64,000 nucleotides of DNA from CAYNJF01 sp964351745 (GTDB lineage: Bacteria; Pseudomonadota; Gammaproteobacteria; Berkiellales; Berkiellaceae). The DNA lies in the NCBI GenBank assembly GCA_964351745.1, contig CAYGPI010000001.1, forward strand, positions 1-64,000, in the 5' to 3' direction. The notes under the pieces were generated by a model that was not told where the DNA came from, made no database searches, and saw only the letters and a program-made list of their open reading frames with translations. Positions 1-7,963 of the stretch are shown here, in pieces (the first letter of the stretch is position 1; every line of letters starts with the position of its first letter). Position numbers and translations under genes: made by a program.

Positions 1-1291
1 CATCGGTGCCATCCATCGATAAAAGGACAGGCAGATTTGATAAGGTATCGACTAAGCCACTATCGACATTGGGCTCGCTAATGCCAAGAGAATATTCAAT
101 CGTGGCACCATCAGCACCAGCTACTGATGTAAAAAGCGTTGAAAAATCACCCATAGCATCAAATGCAAAATTTGAATCATCAACAACTAAAACAGGGTTG
201 GCTTCAGGGTTTGATTCGATTGATGGAATATCATCCACCACAGTGGCAATAATATTTGCACTAGCTTCATCACCGTCGATATCTTCAAAAGTGTATGAAA
301 AAACAAGATTAAGCTCATTCTTACCTTGAATAGCGTCGTGAGGAGCATCACCAGTAAGTTCTAGAATGAAGTCACCTTGCATATTTGGTCCAACATCATT
401 CACGTATAGTGTGAGTGTGCCGTACCCCAAATCAACTGTCCAAATGTCTGGATCAGACATGTCGACTATAAATCCGTCAATGGTTAAATTAGTGAATTGA
501 ATAGGCTCGTCGCCTAGATCATCGTTAAGCAGGACATTACCTTGGCGTACAATGGGATTCATGCCTGGGGTACTACCGTTTACTAATGAATCTTCATGCA
601 CCTTTAAGAGCTCACCTTGAGCGTCGACAGTGTCATCTTCACCTTCAGGAATTCTATCGGGGGCTACCTGCTGGGATTGAACGCCAAATATCTGTGGTAT
701 GTATTCTTCTCCTCCGCCTGATAACCCAGGAATACCTAAGTCTCTAGGTAAACTGATCGGCACTTCAAAGCTACCATGTGTAAGGTGTGGTGGTTGACTA
801 AAGCCACCTTCACCCTGAGCAGCTGCAGGACCTGCGGCGGTGGCACTTAATGCTTCAATTTCCTCAATGGTTAACCCATCTTCTTCAGCTAATCGTTTCT
901 TTTCTTCATCTGATAAGGGCTTATTTGCATTGTCTTCTAATAGGGGCTCACTTGTCACAGAGTCTACAGTTTGGGCTGTCACTGTTTGCTCTGTGGTTTG
1001 AGTTGAGTTTTCAGAGTCGTCTTCAGACTTGGGCTCAGTTAAGTCTTCTTCCAGAGCTAACGCTTCTCTTTGCTTTAATAGAGCATCTGCATCCTGTGCT
1101 GCCTTTTTATTGGCATTCTCTTGGGTCACCATATCTTGTGCCTGGCTAATAGAGTCAATCGTTTTCTCTATATAGTCTTTGCCTTTGTTGAGCAAATCTT
1201 TGCTAGCGTCTAGCGTTGAAGCGTTAGCTTCTGTTTGTCCAGTGCTTTTTGGCTGTCCATCATTAGGTGGTGAATTTTCATTGTTACTCAT
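1..1291 (-). CDS. N-terminus of a large type I-secreted RTX/T1SS-143-type adhesin (partial)
   Basis: The minus frame is open from an ATG at 1291 to the left edge, about 430 codons without a stop, so the gene continues outside the window. There is no Sec signal peptide, as expected for type I secretion. Residues 1-135 are Glu/Gln/Ser/Thr-rich and low in complexity. A TAAG motif at residues 151-154 resembles the site where LapG proteases cut LapA-type adhesins. Gly/Pro-rich linkers follow. From about residue 215 there is a beta-rich Asp-rich domain with DVGPNMQGDFIL, FSYTFEDIDGDEASA and VVDDIPSIE, typical of the T1SS-143/cadherin-like repeats of giant Ca-binding adhesins. The SD is weak (AGGG, 8 nt before the ATG). 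The family call is inferred from these motifs; the C-terminal RTX secretion signal is not visible. Confidence 0.8.
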   Translation of the reverse strand, partial: MSNNENSPPNDGQPKSTGQTEANASTLDASKDLLNKGKDYIEKTIDSISQAQDMVTQENANKKAAQDADALLKQREALALEEDLTEPKSEDDSENSTQTTEQTVTAQTVDSVTSEPLLEDNANKPLSDEEKKRLAEEDGLTIEEIEALSATAAGPAAAQGEGGFSQPPHLTHGSFEVPISLPRDLGIPGLSGGGEEYIPQIFGVQSQQVAPDRIPEGEDDTVDAQGELLKVHEDSLVNGSTPGMNPIVRQGNVLLNDDLGDEPIQFTNLTIDGFIVDMSDPDIWTVDLGYGTLTLYVNDVGPNMQGDFILELTGDAPHDAIQGKNELNLVFSYTFEDIDGDEASANIIATVVDDIPSIESNPEANPVLVVDDSNFAFDAMGDFSTLFTSVAGADGATIEYSLGISEPNVDSGLVDTLSNLPVLLSMDGTD

Positions 1292-1841
1292 GTTGATAGC
1301 CCTGTATAATGATGATGTCTTAAATAAGTGCTCATGCACGCAAAATGACATCTATTTCAACTCTATACACAATAAGAGCATAAAGGGGTTTTTTTCACTA
1401 TTGGACCATAGTACTAATTTGCACTGTCAAAAAGAATGACAGCAACTTTTTTCTACTAAAAGTCATTATTTCAGTAATTCAAGCTGTACATTGGTACTAT
1501 GCTCTTATTAAAACCTCACGCCATGGCGCCCATCTATGATAGCCATGTATATAAGCTCTTCTGCTATGACAAGGTTATCGGGAAAAAGTTGCATGAGAAT
1601 AGAAATATTAAAGAAAGTGCTGTGTTCTCGATTATCCATGATTACAAAAGGGCACAAGTATAGACTAGCCATAAGTTTTTTGGTTTAAAAGTAGCTTTTT
1701 TTGATATTGACTCAGTTCTTGCAGGTTAAAGCTAAGGCCATGAGGGCATTGCCTTTCAAGTCCTAAGGTTTCTTTGTGAGATAAAATATGAATTTTGAAG
1801 CTTAAAAACGCTGGACTGTGTCAAGCAGACTTACTCTCTGT
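1292..1841. promoter_or_regulatory. 550-bp gene-free region upstream of the adhesin
   Basis: I find no convincing gene here. The region should carry the promoter of the adhesin (leftward) and the 3' end of the acyltransferase. It contains a perfect 12-bp inverted repeat, AATAAGAGCATA at 1371-1382 and its complement at 1498-1509. An inner 8-bp pair is also inverted (1407-1414 and 1494-1501). A TTGACA lies on the minus strand at about 1427-1432, but I see no well-placed -10 hexamer for it. Confidence 0.4.
1371..1509. repeat. Spaced 12-bp inverted repeat upstream of the adhesin
   Basis: Arms AATAAGAGCATA (1371-1382) and TATGCTCTTATT (1498-1509) are exact reverse complements with 115 bp between them. 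A second, inner pair, CATAGTAC (1407-1414) and GTACTATG (1494-1501), overlaps the right outer arm. They may be paired operator sites or chance; the sequence shows only the symmetry. Confidence 0.45.
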
Positions 1842-2777
1842 TTAGACAGTAAGTCTTGTTTGATTGCTTTTGGCTAATTTGGGGGTAGCTGCATAGTGAG
1901 TTTGCATTTCTTGATCTGCTTTTTCCCAAATATTATTGAGCCATATTTTTATTTCTTCTCTAAAAATGGGATCATTGGCATAGTCGCCAGTTTTAAATTT
2001 TTCAGGGATGGGTACATGGTTAATGATGACTTTAATGTCTCTAACATCGCCGCACATAAATTGCCAAAAGGTTGGATGCCCTTTGGGGTAAATGATGGTG
2101 ACTTGAATTAAATGATCGATATGATCTTTGAGAGCTTTGATAGAGAGGGCGACTCCACCAGGCTTTGGTTTGAGCATATGTTGGAAAGGTGATTGCTGCT
2201 TTTTGTGCTTCTTTTTCGTGAACCGAGTGCCTTCAACAAAACTTAATATTGTGGATGGTTTGCGCAGATATTTTTTGCAAAGGGTTAAAGTTGTTTCGAT
2301 ATCTTGACTGCGAAGCTCAGGATGTTTGGCAAGCTTTTTTGAGCTATGGCGTTTCATCATTGGAAATTCAAAAGCAGACCATGCAATCCCGATAATTGGG
2401 AAATACTTTAAGGTGTCTTTGACAAAATATTTGATAAAAGGGATTTTTCCTCCAAAAATATAAGTGATAACCATAATGTCTGACCACGATTGGTGGTTAG
2501 AGGCAATAAAATACCATTTGTCTCGACTCAACGGGGGCACGCCCTGAATATCCCAACGGATGGTTTTAGTATGGTCAACAATTTTTTTATTATAGAGGCT
2601 CCAATTTTCTCCAATATGATGAAGTTTATCACTCCAATATTTTTTCCAGGATGGTGATGGAATAAGATGTTTCAATAGGAAGTAAAGGTACATAGGAACT
2701 GCCCAAAAGAGGGTATTCATAATCAGGTAGGACCAGTTTAGGAGCCCTTTCATTTGAATAAACAACCACTTAACCAT
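1842..2777 (-). CDS. 1-acyl-glycerol-3-phosphate acyltransferase-like protein, YihG type
   Basis: A 311-residue PlsC-family acyltransferase expected to transfer acyl chains to lysophosphatidate-type acceptors at the inner membrane. A hydrophobic N-terminal anchor (about residues 10-35) precedes the HX4D motif in NHQSWSD and the acyl-acceptor motif FVEGTRFT. Length and the motif pair resemble the E. coli YihG/YihG-like branch rather than PlsC itself, which is about 245 residues, so substrate preference is uncertain. It stands alone between the adhesin and the prolyl oligopeptidase, both also on the minus strand, with gaps of 222 bp or more. No alternative start is clearly better; a second Met lies at codon 9. 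Confidence 0.85.
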   Translation of the reverse strand: MVKWLFIQMKGLLNWSYLIMNTLFWAVPMYLYFLLKHLIPSPSWKKYWSDKLHHIGENWSLYNKKIVDHTKTIRWDIQGVPPLSRDKWYFIASNHQSWSDIMVITYIFGGKIPFIKYFVKDTLKYFPIIGIAWSAFEFPMMKRHSSKKLAKHPELRSQDIETTLTLCKKYLRKPSTILSFVEGTRFTKKKHKKQQSPFQHMLKPKPGGVALSIKALKDHIDHLIQVTIIYPKGHPTFWQFMCGDVRDIKVIINHVPIPEKFKTGDYANDPIFREEIKIWLNNIWEKADQEMQTHYAATPKLAKSNQTRLTV

Positions 2778-2960
2778 AAATAGACCTACATAAGGAGATT
2801 GCGACGTATTTTAGGATGGAGTCGCTTAAGATGCAAGTCTTAATAGTTGCTCAACTTAAAAGCTGGAGCCGGTGTTAAGCTTAGCGTCTATCTTTAACTA
2901 TATGATATATTTGATAAAAACTGGTTAAATTTGGCGTTTCGCCAAGATGAAATAAAGCGT

Positions 2961-2983
2961 GTGCCACAAGTTATATGTGGCAC
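2961..2983 (-). terminator. Hairpin downstream of the prolyl oligopeptidase gene
   Basis: GTGCCACA (2961-2968) pairs with TGTGGCAC (2976-2983) around a 7-nt loop, 17 nt beyond the stop codon at 3000. On the minus strand it is followed by a moderately T-rich GCTTTATTTC, so intrinsic termination is plausible but the T tract is imperfect. Confidence 0.55.
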
Positions 2984-2999
2984 GTGCCATGAAGTATCG

Positions 3000-5183
3000 T
3001 TAAGCTCGCTTCATTGCCTGCTTTGTTGAGGAGGTAGTTAGGCTTTCCAAGCTTGGCTCTGGCTCCTGACTCTTAAGTTGAGTCAACCGAATTGGCGGTG
3101 GCGTAGAGGCTGCAAGGGCTGAGAAATCTTCAAGGAGCTCCAAAGATGGTTTCATGAGTTTGTCTTTGAAGTACATCGTGGTTAAGGCTTTGTTGTAGGC
3201 TGACTGCTTGAGATTAGCTGCAGCGCCATGCCCACCTTCGATGGTTTCAAAATAGTAGACTTGGTGACCCATTTGTTGCATCTTTGCGACCATTTTCCTC
3301 GCATGTGATGGATGCACTCTATCGTCTTTAGTGGAAGTCATAAAAAACACTTCTGGGTAAGTGGCATTCTCCCGAACCTGATGATATGGAGAATATTGCT
3401 CAATGACTTTTCTCATCTTGGGATCATCAGGTGATCCATATTCGCCAACCCAACTGGCTCCTGCAGATAGTGTGTGGTATTTGAGCATGTCTAATAGGGG
3501 TACTTGGCATAGTACAGCGCCGTATAGTTCAGGGTGTTGCGTGAAGGCGACCCCGACTAAAAGACCGCCATTGCTGCCCCCTTGGATCCCAAGATGTTTA
3601 GGAGATGTGATATTTTTTGCAATCAAATCTCGTGCTATGGACTCAAAATCATCATAAGCTCTTTGTCTGTTTTCTTTTAAGGCTGCTTGGTGCCAAGCTG
3701 GGCCAAACTCTCCACCACCTCGTATATTAGCTAAAGCGTAAACGCCGCCATCTTCGAGCCAGGTTTTTCCTAAAGTTGCACTATAGCTAGGTGTCAGTGA
3801 AATCTCAAAACCGCCATACCCATAGAGCAGAGTTGGGTTGGTGCCATCTAAGATAATATCTTTTTTGTGCACCAGAAAATATGGGACTAAAGTACCGTCA
3901 TGGCTTGCAACCATTTGTTGCTCGACCATTAAATCACTGGCATCAAACTGATGAGGTGCAGACTTGATCGCTTTTAATTGCAAATCTTCGGGTGAGCAAG
4001 CATATAGAGTAGAAGGGGTTAAAAAATTTTGATAATTAAGTAAAATATCATCACTATAGTTGTCAGCGCTAACTATGCTTGCGCTACCGTTTTCAGGAAT
4101 TGGTACCTGAGTCATGTTAACATGGTTCTCTTCTAGTTGAAGCTGATAGATTTCAGTCACAACCTGGTGGTTAACAGTGACATAAATATGAGACTTTGTT
4201 GTGGCCATAGATTCTATCGCCATGCGATCACTAGGCTCGAATAAAGATTGAATGTCTAACTCATCTGATTCAATAGAATCTAATGCCAGGCTAATCAATG
4301 ATCCGGCTTTGTAGGTGGCGTTTTGAATTTCCCAATCATCTTTTAAGAGGATCAAGGCTCTACCCATAAAAACTTCATCAAGCTCTGCAGTCTTTGGAAT
4401 GGGTATATTGACTAGTTTGAAAGTCTTATCTGGCATGATTTTTAGCCAATAATTTTCACTCTCAAAGAAGCTTGTCGCTCTTGATAGAAAATGATAAGCG
4501 CCATCAGTACGAACTTGACTGCTTGCCCCAACTGAAACATCTGAGCGCTCTCCTGCAAATAAAATTTGGGCATCATCGAGTGACTGATTCCTTTCAAGGC
4601 ATTTGATGATTCTTGGATAGCCTGAGTCTGTTAGGGAGTCTTCACCGAAGTCAGTGCCAACTAACAGTCTATCTTTATCTAACCAGGCGACTCTTGATTT
4701 AGCTTCAGGTAGATAAAAGCCATCAGCAACAAAGCACTTTTTATCAATGTTAAATTCGCGAACATAGCTTGCATCAGTGCCCCCTTTGGAAAGGGTTACG
4801 AGACATAAGTCGCCATCTGGCATTAGGCGGTTAGCCCCCTTAAAGACCCAATTTTCGCCTTCTTCTCTGGCGAGCTGATCGACGTCTAAAATAATTTCCC
4901 ATGTTGGATCTTCTTTTTGGTATTCTTCAAAGGAAGTCCTGCGCCATAATCCGCGTATATGATCTTCATCTTGCCAAAAATTATAGTAATACTCACCAGA
5001 TTTCCTTGCGTAAGGGATCTTTTCTTTTGATTCAAGAATTTGTAGGATATCTTTTTGAGCTTTGGCAAAGTTAGGTGAGCTTTCAAAAGTATGCGCTGAT
5101 AAGGTGTTTTGAGCTTTGACCCAAGCCAATGCTTCAGGACCTTCAACTTGCTCTAATTCTTTTTCTGTAGGGAATGAAACCAT
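3000..5183 (-). CDS. Prolyl oligopeptidase (S9A family)
   Basis: Serine peptidase cleaving short peptides after proline. With the chosen start the protein has 727 residues, close to the usual ~710. The N-terminal two thirds are the seven-bladed propeller; the C-terminal third is the alpha/beta hydrolase. The catalytic triad is visible: Ser537 in GGSNGG, Asp620/621 in KDDRVHP, and His652 in EGGHGA. I chose ATG 5183 rather than the upstream ATG at 5267, because AAGGA sits 8 nt before 5183 and the extra 28 residues do not resemble the family or a signal peptide. No signal peptide is seen, so a cytoplasmic enzyme is likely. A Ser/Thr-rich tail of about 45 residues follows the hydrolase domain. 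Confidence 0.93.
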   Translation of the reverse strand: MVSFPTEKELEQVEGPEALAWVKAQNTLSAHTFESSPNFAKAQKDILQILESKEKIPYARKSGEYYYNFWQDEDHIRGLWRRTSFEEYQKEDPTWEIILDVDQLAREEGENWVFKGANRLMPDGDLCLVTLSKGGTDASYVREFNIDKKCFVADGFYLPEAKSRVAWLDKDRLLVGTDFGEDSLTDSGYPRIIKCLERNQSLDDAQILFAGERSDVSVGASSQVRTDGAYHFLSRATSFFESENYWLKIMPDKTFKLVNIPIPKTAELDEVFMGRALILLKDDWEIQNATYKAGSLISLALDSIESDELDIQSLFEPSDRMAIESMATTKSHIYVTVNHQVVTEIYQLQLEENHVNMTQVPIPENGSASIVSADNYSDDILLNYQNFLTPSTLYACSPEDLQLKAIKSAPHQFDASDLMVEQQMVASHDGTLVPYFLVHKKDIILDGTNPTLLYGYGGFEISLTPSYSATLGKTWLEDGGVYALANIRGGGEFGPAWHQAALKENRQRAYDDFESIARDLIAKNITSPKHLGIQGGSNGGLLVGVAFTQHPELYGAVLCQVPLLDMLKYHTLSAGASWVGEYGSPDDPKMRKVIEQYSPYHQVRENATYPEVFFMTSTKDDRVHPSHARKMVAKMQQMGHQVYYFETIEGGHGAAANLKQSAYNKALTTMYFKDKLMKPSLELLEDFSALAASTPPPIRLTQLKSQEPEPSLESLTTSSTKQAMKRA

Positions 5184-5531
5184 TATAAAATCCTTTTTAT
5201 GATGGATAGGGAGGCCATTCTCTATATTAATGAAGTGTTGATATGTTATAAACTGATAAAATATCAAGGTGATTAGATATGCAGTCGTGTGACCTTGGAT
5301 TGCTTCATAAGTGGGGCTGTTAGTTTAAGTCTGCGACGAGCGAGATAACTTAGATTTTTAGCATGGTTGACAACAAACTAACTTGACCTGGTAAGCTTTG
5401 ATGCTTAGAGTATAGTCAAAGCAAGTTTGCAAAGTAAGATGATAAACTATATTGCTCACACTTAGGGCTCAGTTGTGAAAACATCATCATCGTTGTACTT
5501 AAGTTTTAACATCAACAAGGAGGGGTTAAGT
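5184..5531. promoter_or_regulatory. 348-bp divergent intergenic region
   Basis: This separates the minus-strand prolyl oligopeptidase from the plus-strand secreted protein and must hold both promoters. Two TTGAC motifs occur close together around 5365-5385, but I could not pair either with a good -10. No RNA gene or further ORF is apparent. Confidence 0.35.
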
Positions 5532-6068
5532 ATGCAAAGGTCTAGGTTTAAAGGCCTGTTGGCAGTGACTGTTTTTGCTTTTTTAAGTTGCTCTACAATA
5601 CAAGCAGCCCAAGAGAAATCAGGCACAGAGTTCCAAGTATCTTTGGAGCAGCTAAAAAAGATAAAGTCGACAGAATCTCAAGGTGATGAATTGTATTTCA
5701 GCGTGACGGAATATTCATCTATTGAAAGACCCCGCACTTATTTATTGCCAAATTTTCCAACGCATTGGTTATCAGAGCATTTATCTGAGATAAAGGATCT
5801 TGCTCTATGGCAAAAAAATATAGATAAGAATGAATCTATTATGTTAGTCATTTCGTTGCTCGAGAGAGATGCGCCTCCTTGGAACACAGACGATCTGATT
5901 GGTACTTTAAAATTGAAAATCTATCACGAAGATGGACAATTAAAACATGTATGGCAGATCCCAAATCATAAAGAAGTTGAAATGACAGATAAAAATAAGC
6001 AGCAATTCATTTTTAGCGGTGATAGTGGAAAGTATGAACTTGATCTCAAAGCTTTTCAAGTTGATTAG
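5532..6068 (+). CDS. Small secreted protein of unknown function, possible C2-like fold
   Basis: I do not recognise the family with certainty. From ATG 5532, preceded by a strong AGGAGG 8 nt upstream, the product is 178 residues; a longer in-frame reading from 5475 has no such SD. Residues 1-25 form a Sec signal peptide (RSRFKGLLAVTVFAFLSC then TIQA-AQ). Cleavage may be by signal peptidase I after IQA, although FLSC could be a poor lipobox. The segment ESIMLVISLLERDAPPWNTD followed by DLIGTLKL resembles the acidic-loop strands of calcium-binding C2-type beta sandwiches. That resemblance is my inference. The gene is a single unit between divergent and convergent neighbours. Confidence 0.6.
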   Translation: MQRSRFKGLLAVTVFAFLSCSTIQAAQEKSGTEFQVSLEQLKKIKSTESQGDELYFSVTEYSSIERPRTYLLPNFPTHWLSEHLSEIKDLALWQKNIDKNESIMLVISLLERDAPPWNTDDLIGTLKLKIYHEDGQLKHVWQIPNHKEVEMTDKNKQQFIFSGDSGKYELDLKAFQVD

Positions 6069-6116
6069 CTTCAGAATAGTTAGCTTATGAATCTTGCTTG
6101 GCTCAGTGATTTTAAT

Positions 6117-7106
6117 TTAGAGATAATTCATTTTGAATCGCCGTAGTTTTAAAAATAATGAGACGGGTATAAAACTTAGCATGGCGTATAGCCAATACTT
6201 TAGAGAATTTGGACGATAATAGCAGGCTTTCATAAAGAAATACCTGGCACGATTAAGCGCTTTATCGTTGATGGCTTCGTATCCACCGGCAAAAGCGCAG
6301 AGAGCCAAACGCTGATTGACAGACGATTTAAGGTATTGTTTAGGGCCTAAGTGATCTTTTATTTTTTGGTAACAAGCTAAAGTACTGAAATGGCTTTTTT
6401 CGCTTGTTACATGTGATGTGGCTTTATGATAATGATGCCATATGGTCAAAGGTAAATTTAAGTATGCGATGGATCCATGCTTTGCTATTCGCATCCAATA
6501 ATCAATTTCTTGCGCGCCTACTAATTCTTCATCAAAATAGCCAGTTTTTTTTGCTATGGCCTTACGAATCATAATCGATGAGGTCCAAATGAAGGGGGTA
6601 TGTTTGATAGCGCAGTCAAAATATTTGTCGTTGAAAAAATAAGTTGAGTCTTGTTTGGAATGGATCGCTGCTTGAAAGGCTTCTAGGAATTGGTGGCGAG
6701 CTAAGAAAGCATAACCTTTTGAATCAGGATGGTCGAGTCGGGTTACCTCATTAAAGATTAAATCAATCTCAGGATTTCCTTCCAAAATTTCAAGTTTTTT
6801 TTCGATACAATGGGGCGCCCATTGCTCATCAGGCTCTAAAAAGCACAGGAAATTTCCTTGACTTTGTTTTAGGGCAAAGTTCAGAGCAGCCTCCGGAGAG
6901 GTGTCTTTGATACGATAGAAATGGAAGTGACTCTTTTGAAAGTTGTGATCCAATATGTCTAATGTGGTATCTGTCGAATTGGTATCAACAATAATCATTT
7001 CAATGGATTGAAACGATTGTGCGTAAACAGAGTCTATCGCCTTTTGCAGATAGGCTTGACTGTTATGAGTAAGCATTATCACGCTAACTTGGGGGCTGCT
7101 GTTCAT
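6117..7106 (-). CDS. Glycosyltransferase family 2
   Basis: A 329-residue GT-A fold glycosyltransferase. The N-terminus VSVIMLTHNSQAYLQKAIDS is the nucleotide-sugar-binding strand/helix, IIVDTNSTD carries the family acidic motif, and FLEPDEQW occupies the DXD position. The last ~60 residues are helical and basic with a short hydrophobic stretch, so membrane association is possible. I chose ATG 7106; an in-frame TTG at 7196 would add 30 residues ahead of the conserved first strand. Acceptor and product cannot be read from sequence; surface polysaccharide or LPS decoration is the usual role. It diverges from ampD. Confidence 0.85.
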   Translation of the reverse strand: MNSSPQVSVIMLTHNSQAYLQKAIDSVYAQSFQSIEMIIVDTNSTDTTLDILDHNFQKSHFHFYRIKDTSPEAALNFALKQSQGNFLCFLEPDEQWAPHCIEKKLEILEGNPEIDLIFNEVTRLDHPDSKGYAFLARHQFLEAFQAAIHSKQDSTYFFNDKYFDCAIKHTPFIWTSSIMIRKAIAKKTGYFDEELVGAQEIDYWMRIAKHGSIAYLNLPLTIWHHYHKATSHVTSEKSHFSTLACYQKIKDHLGPKQYLKSSVNQRLALCAFAGGYEAINDKALNRARYFFMKACYYRPNSLKYWLYAMLSFIPVSLFLKLRRFKMNYL

Positions 7107-7266
7107 TAGAATTCTATGGCTCAGGTTAAAATTTGATTTTAAAGGATATAGTGTTTCATCCGATAGAGCTAAAACTCTAGCCTTGAGTCCAAGCAAATTT
7201 TTTGCATAAAAATCTATTCAACTAACAATTGCTGGATTGCATTAATTAGTCTGATTAAATAGATTA

Positions 7267-7278
7267 TTGATTAATCAA
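7267..7278. promoter_or_regulatory. 12-bp palindrome in the GT2/ampD divergent region
   Basis: TTGATTAATCAA is a perfect palindrome roughly midway between the two divergent start codons (7106 and 7342). It could be an operator, but AT-rich palindromes of this size arise by chance. Confidence 0.3.
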
Positions 7279-7341
7279 GACAGGGCAGTTGCAATCCATT
7301 AAAATAGGCAAAACTGATTAAACATAGATTTTTGTACTTTA

Positions 7342-7896
7342 ATGAACAATCTTACTTTTTGTAACCAGACGCAAACAATTTTGGAAGCTAAGTTCACTTT
7401 GTCGCCACATTGTGATGATAGAAACCCAAATGATGAGATAAGTTTACTTGTCGTGCATTCTATCAGCTTGCCTCCAGGTGAGTTTGGTGGAGGCAATATT
7501 CAAAATTTATTTTTAAATCAATTGGATACGAATAGTCATCCATATTACAAAACAATTCCTAGCTTAAAAGTATCAAGCCATCTATTCATTGATAGAGATG
7601 GTGGTATCACGCAATTTGTGCCATTTAATAAAAGAGCATGGCATGCAGGCGTGTCTTCTTTTAAAGATAGAGTTAATTGCAATGACTATTCTATAGGGAT
7701 TGAGTTGGAAGGTTCAGATGAGATCCCTTATACTCACGACCAGTATGAAAGCTTATCGCGGTGCACAAGGCTTCTGGTAGACCAATTTCCTGCAATAACC
7801 AGAGATCGCATTGTTGGACACTGTGATATTGCACCAACAAGAAAAACGGATCCAGGTCCACATTTTGATTGGGATCGTTTCAGAATTTCATTATAA
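7342..7896 (+). CDS. ampD: 1,6-anhydro-N-acetylmuramyl-L-alanine amidase AmpD
   Basis: Cytoplasmic zinc amidase that removes the peptide from anhydromuropeptides during peptidoglycan recycling. At 184 residues it matches the family's usual ~183. Zinc ligands fit His39 (VVHSIS), His160 (GHCDIAP) and Asp170 (KTDPGP), equivalent to His34/His154/Asp164 of the Citrobacter enzyme. GEFGGG and SSHLFIDRDG are also typical. There is no signal peptide, which separates it from periplasmic AmiD-type enzymes. The muropeptide permease gene ampG lies in the same window at 40591 but is unlinked. Downstream, 67 bp separate it from aceE. Confidence 0.95.
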   Translation: MNNLTFCNQTQTILEAKFTLSPHCDDRNPNDEISLLVVHSISLPPGEFGGGNIQNLFLNQLDTNSHPYYKTIPSLKVSSHLFIDRDGGITQFVPFNKRAWHAGVSSFKDRVNCNDYSIGIELEGSDEIPYTHDQYESLSRCTRLLVDQFPAITRDRIVGHCDIAPTRKTDPGPHFDWDRFRISL

Positions 7897-7934
7897 GCAC
7901 GACGACTTAAGGCTTTAAACTTAGTTAGAAGCTT

Positions 7935-7940
7935 TATAAT
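7935..7940 (+). promoter_or_regulatory. Putative -10 box of the aceE operon
   Basis: A perfect TATAAT lies 23 nt upstream of the aceE start codon, in the 67-bp gap after ampD. No good -35 hexamer is found 16-18 bp further upstream, so this is a partial promoter call. Confidence 0.4.
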
Positions 7941-7963
7941 TTCATCATTTTTAAGGTGGTATC

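Noticed and set aside
6..1439. Three plus-strand open frames (6-329, 850-1149, 1179-1439)
   Set aside because: The first two are antisense to the adhesin frame and low in complexity. The third covers the adhesin start and upstream region and has no SD.
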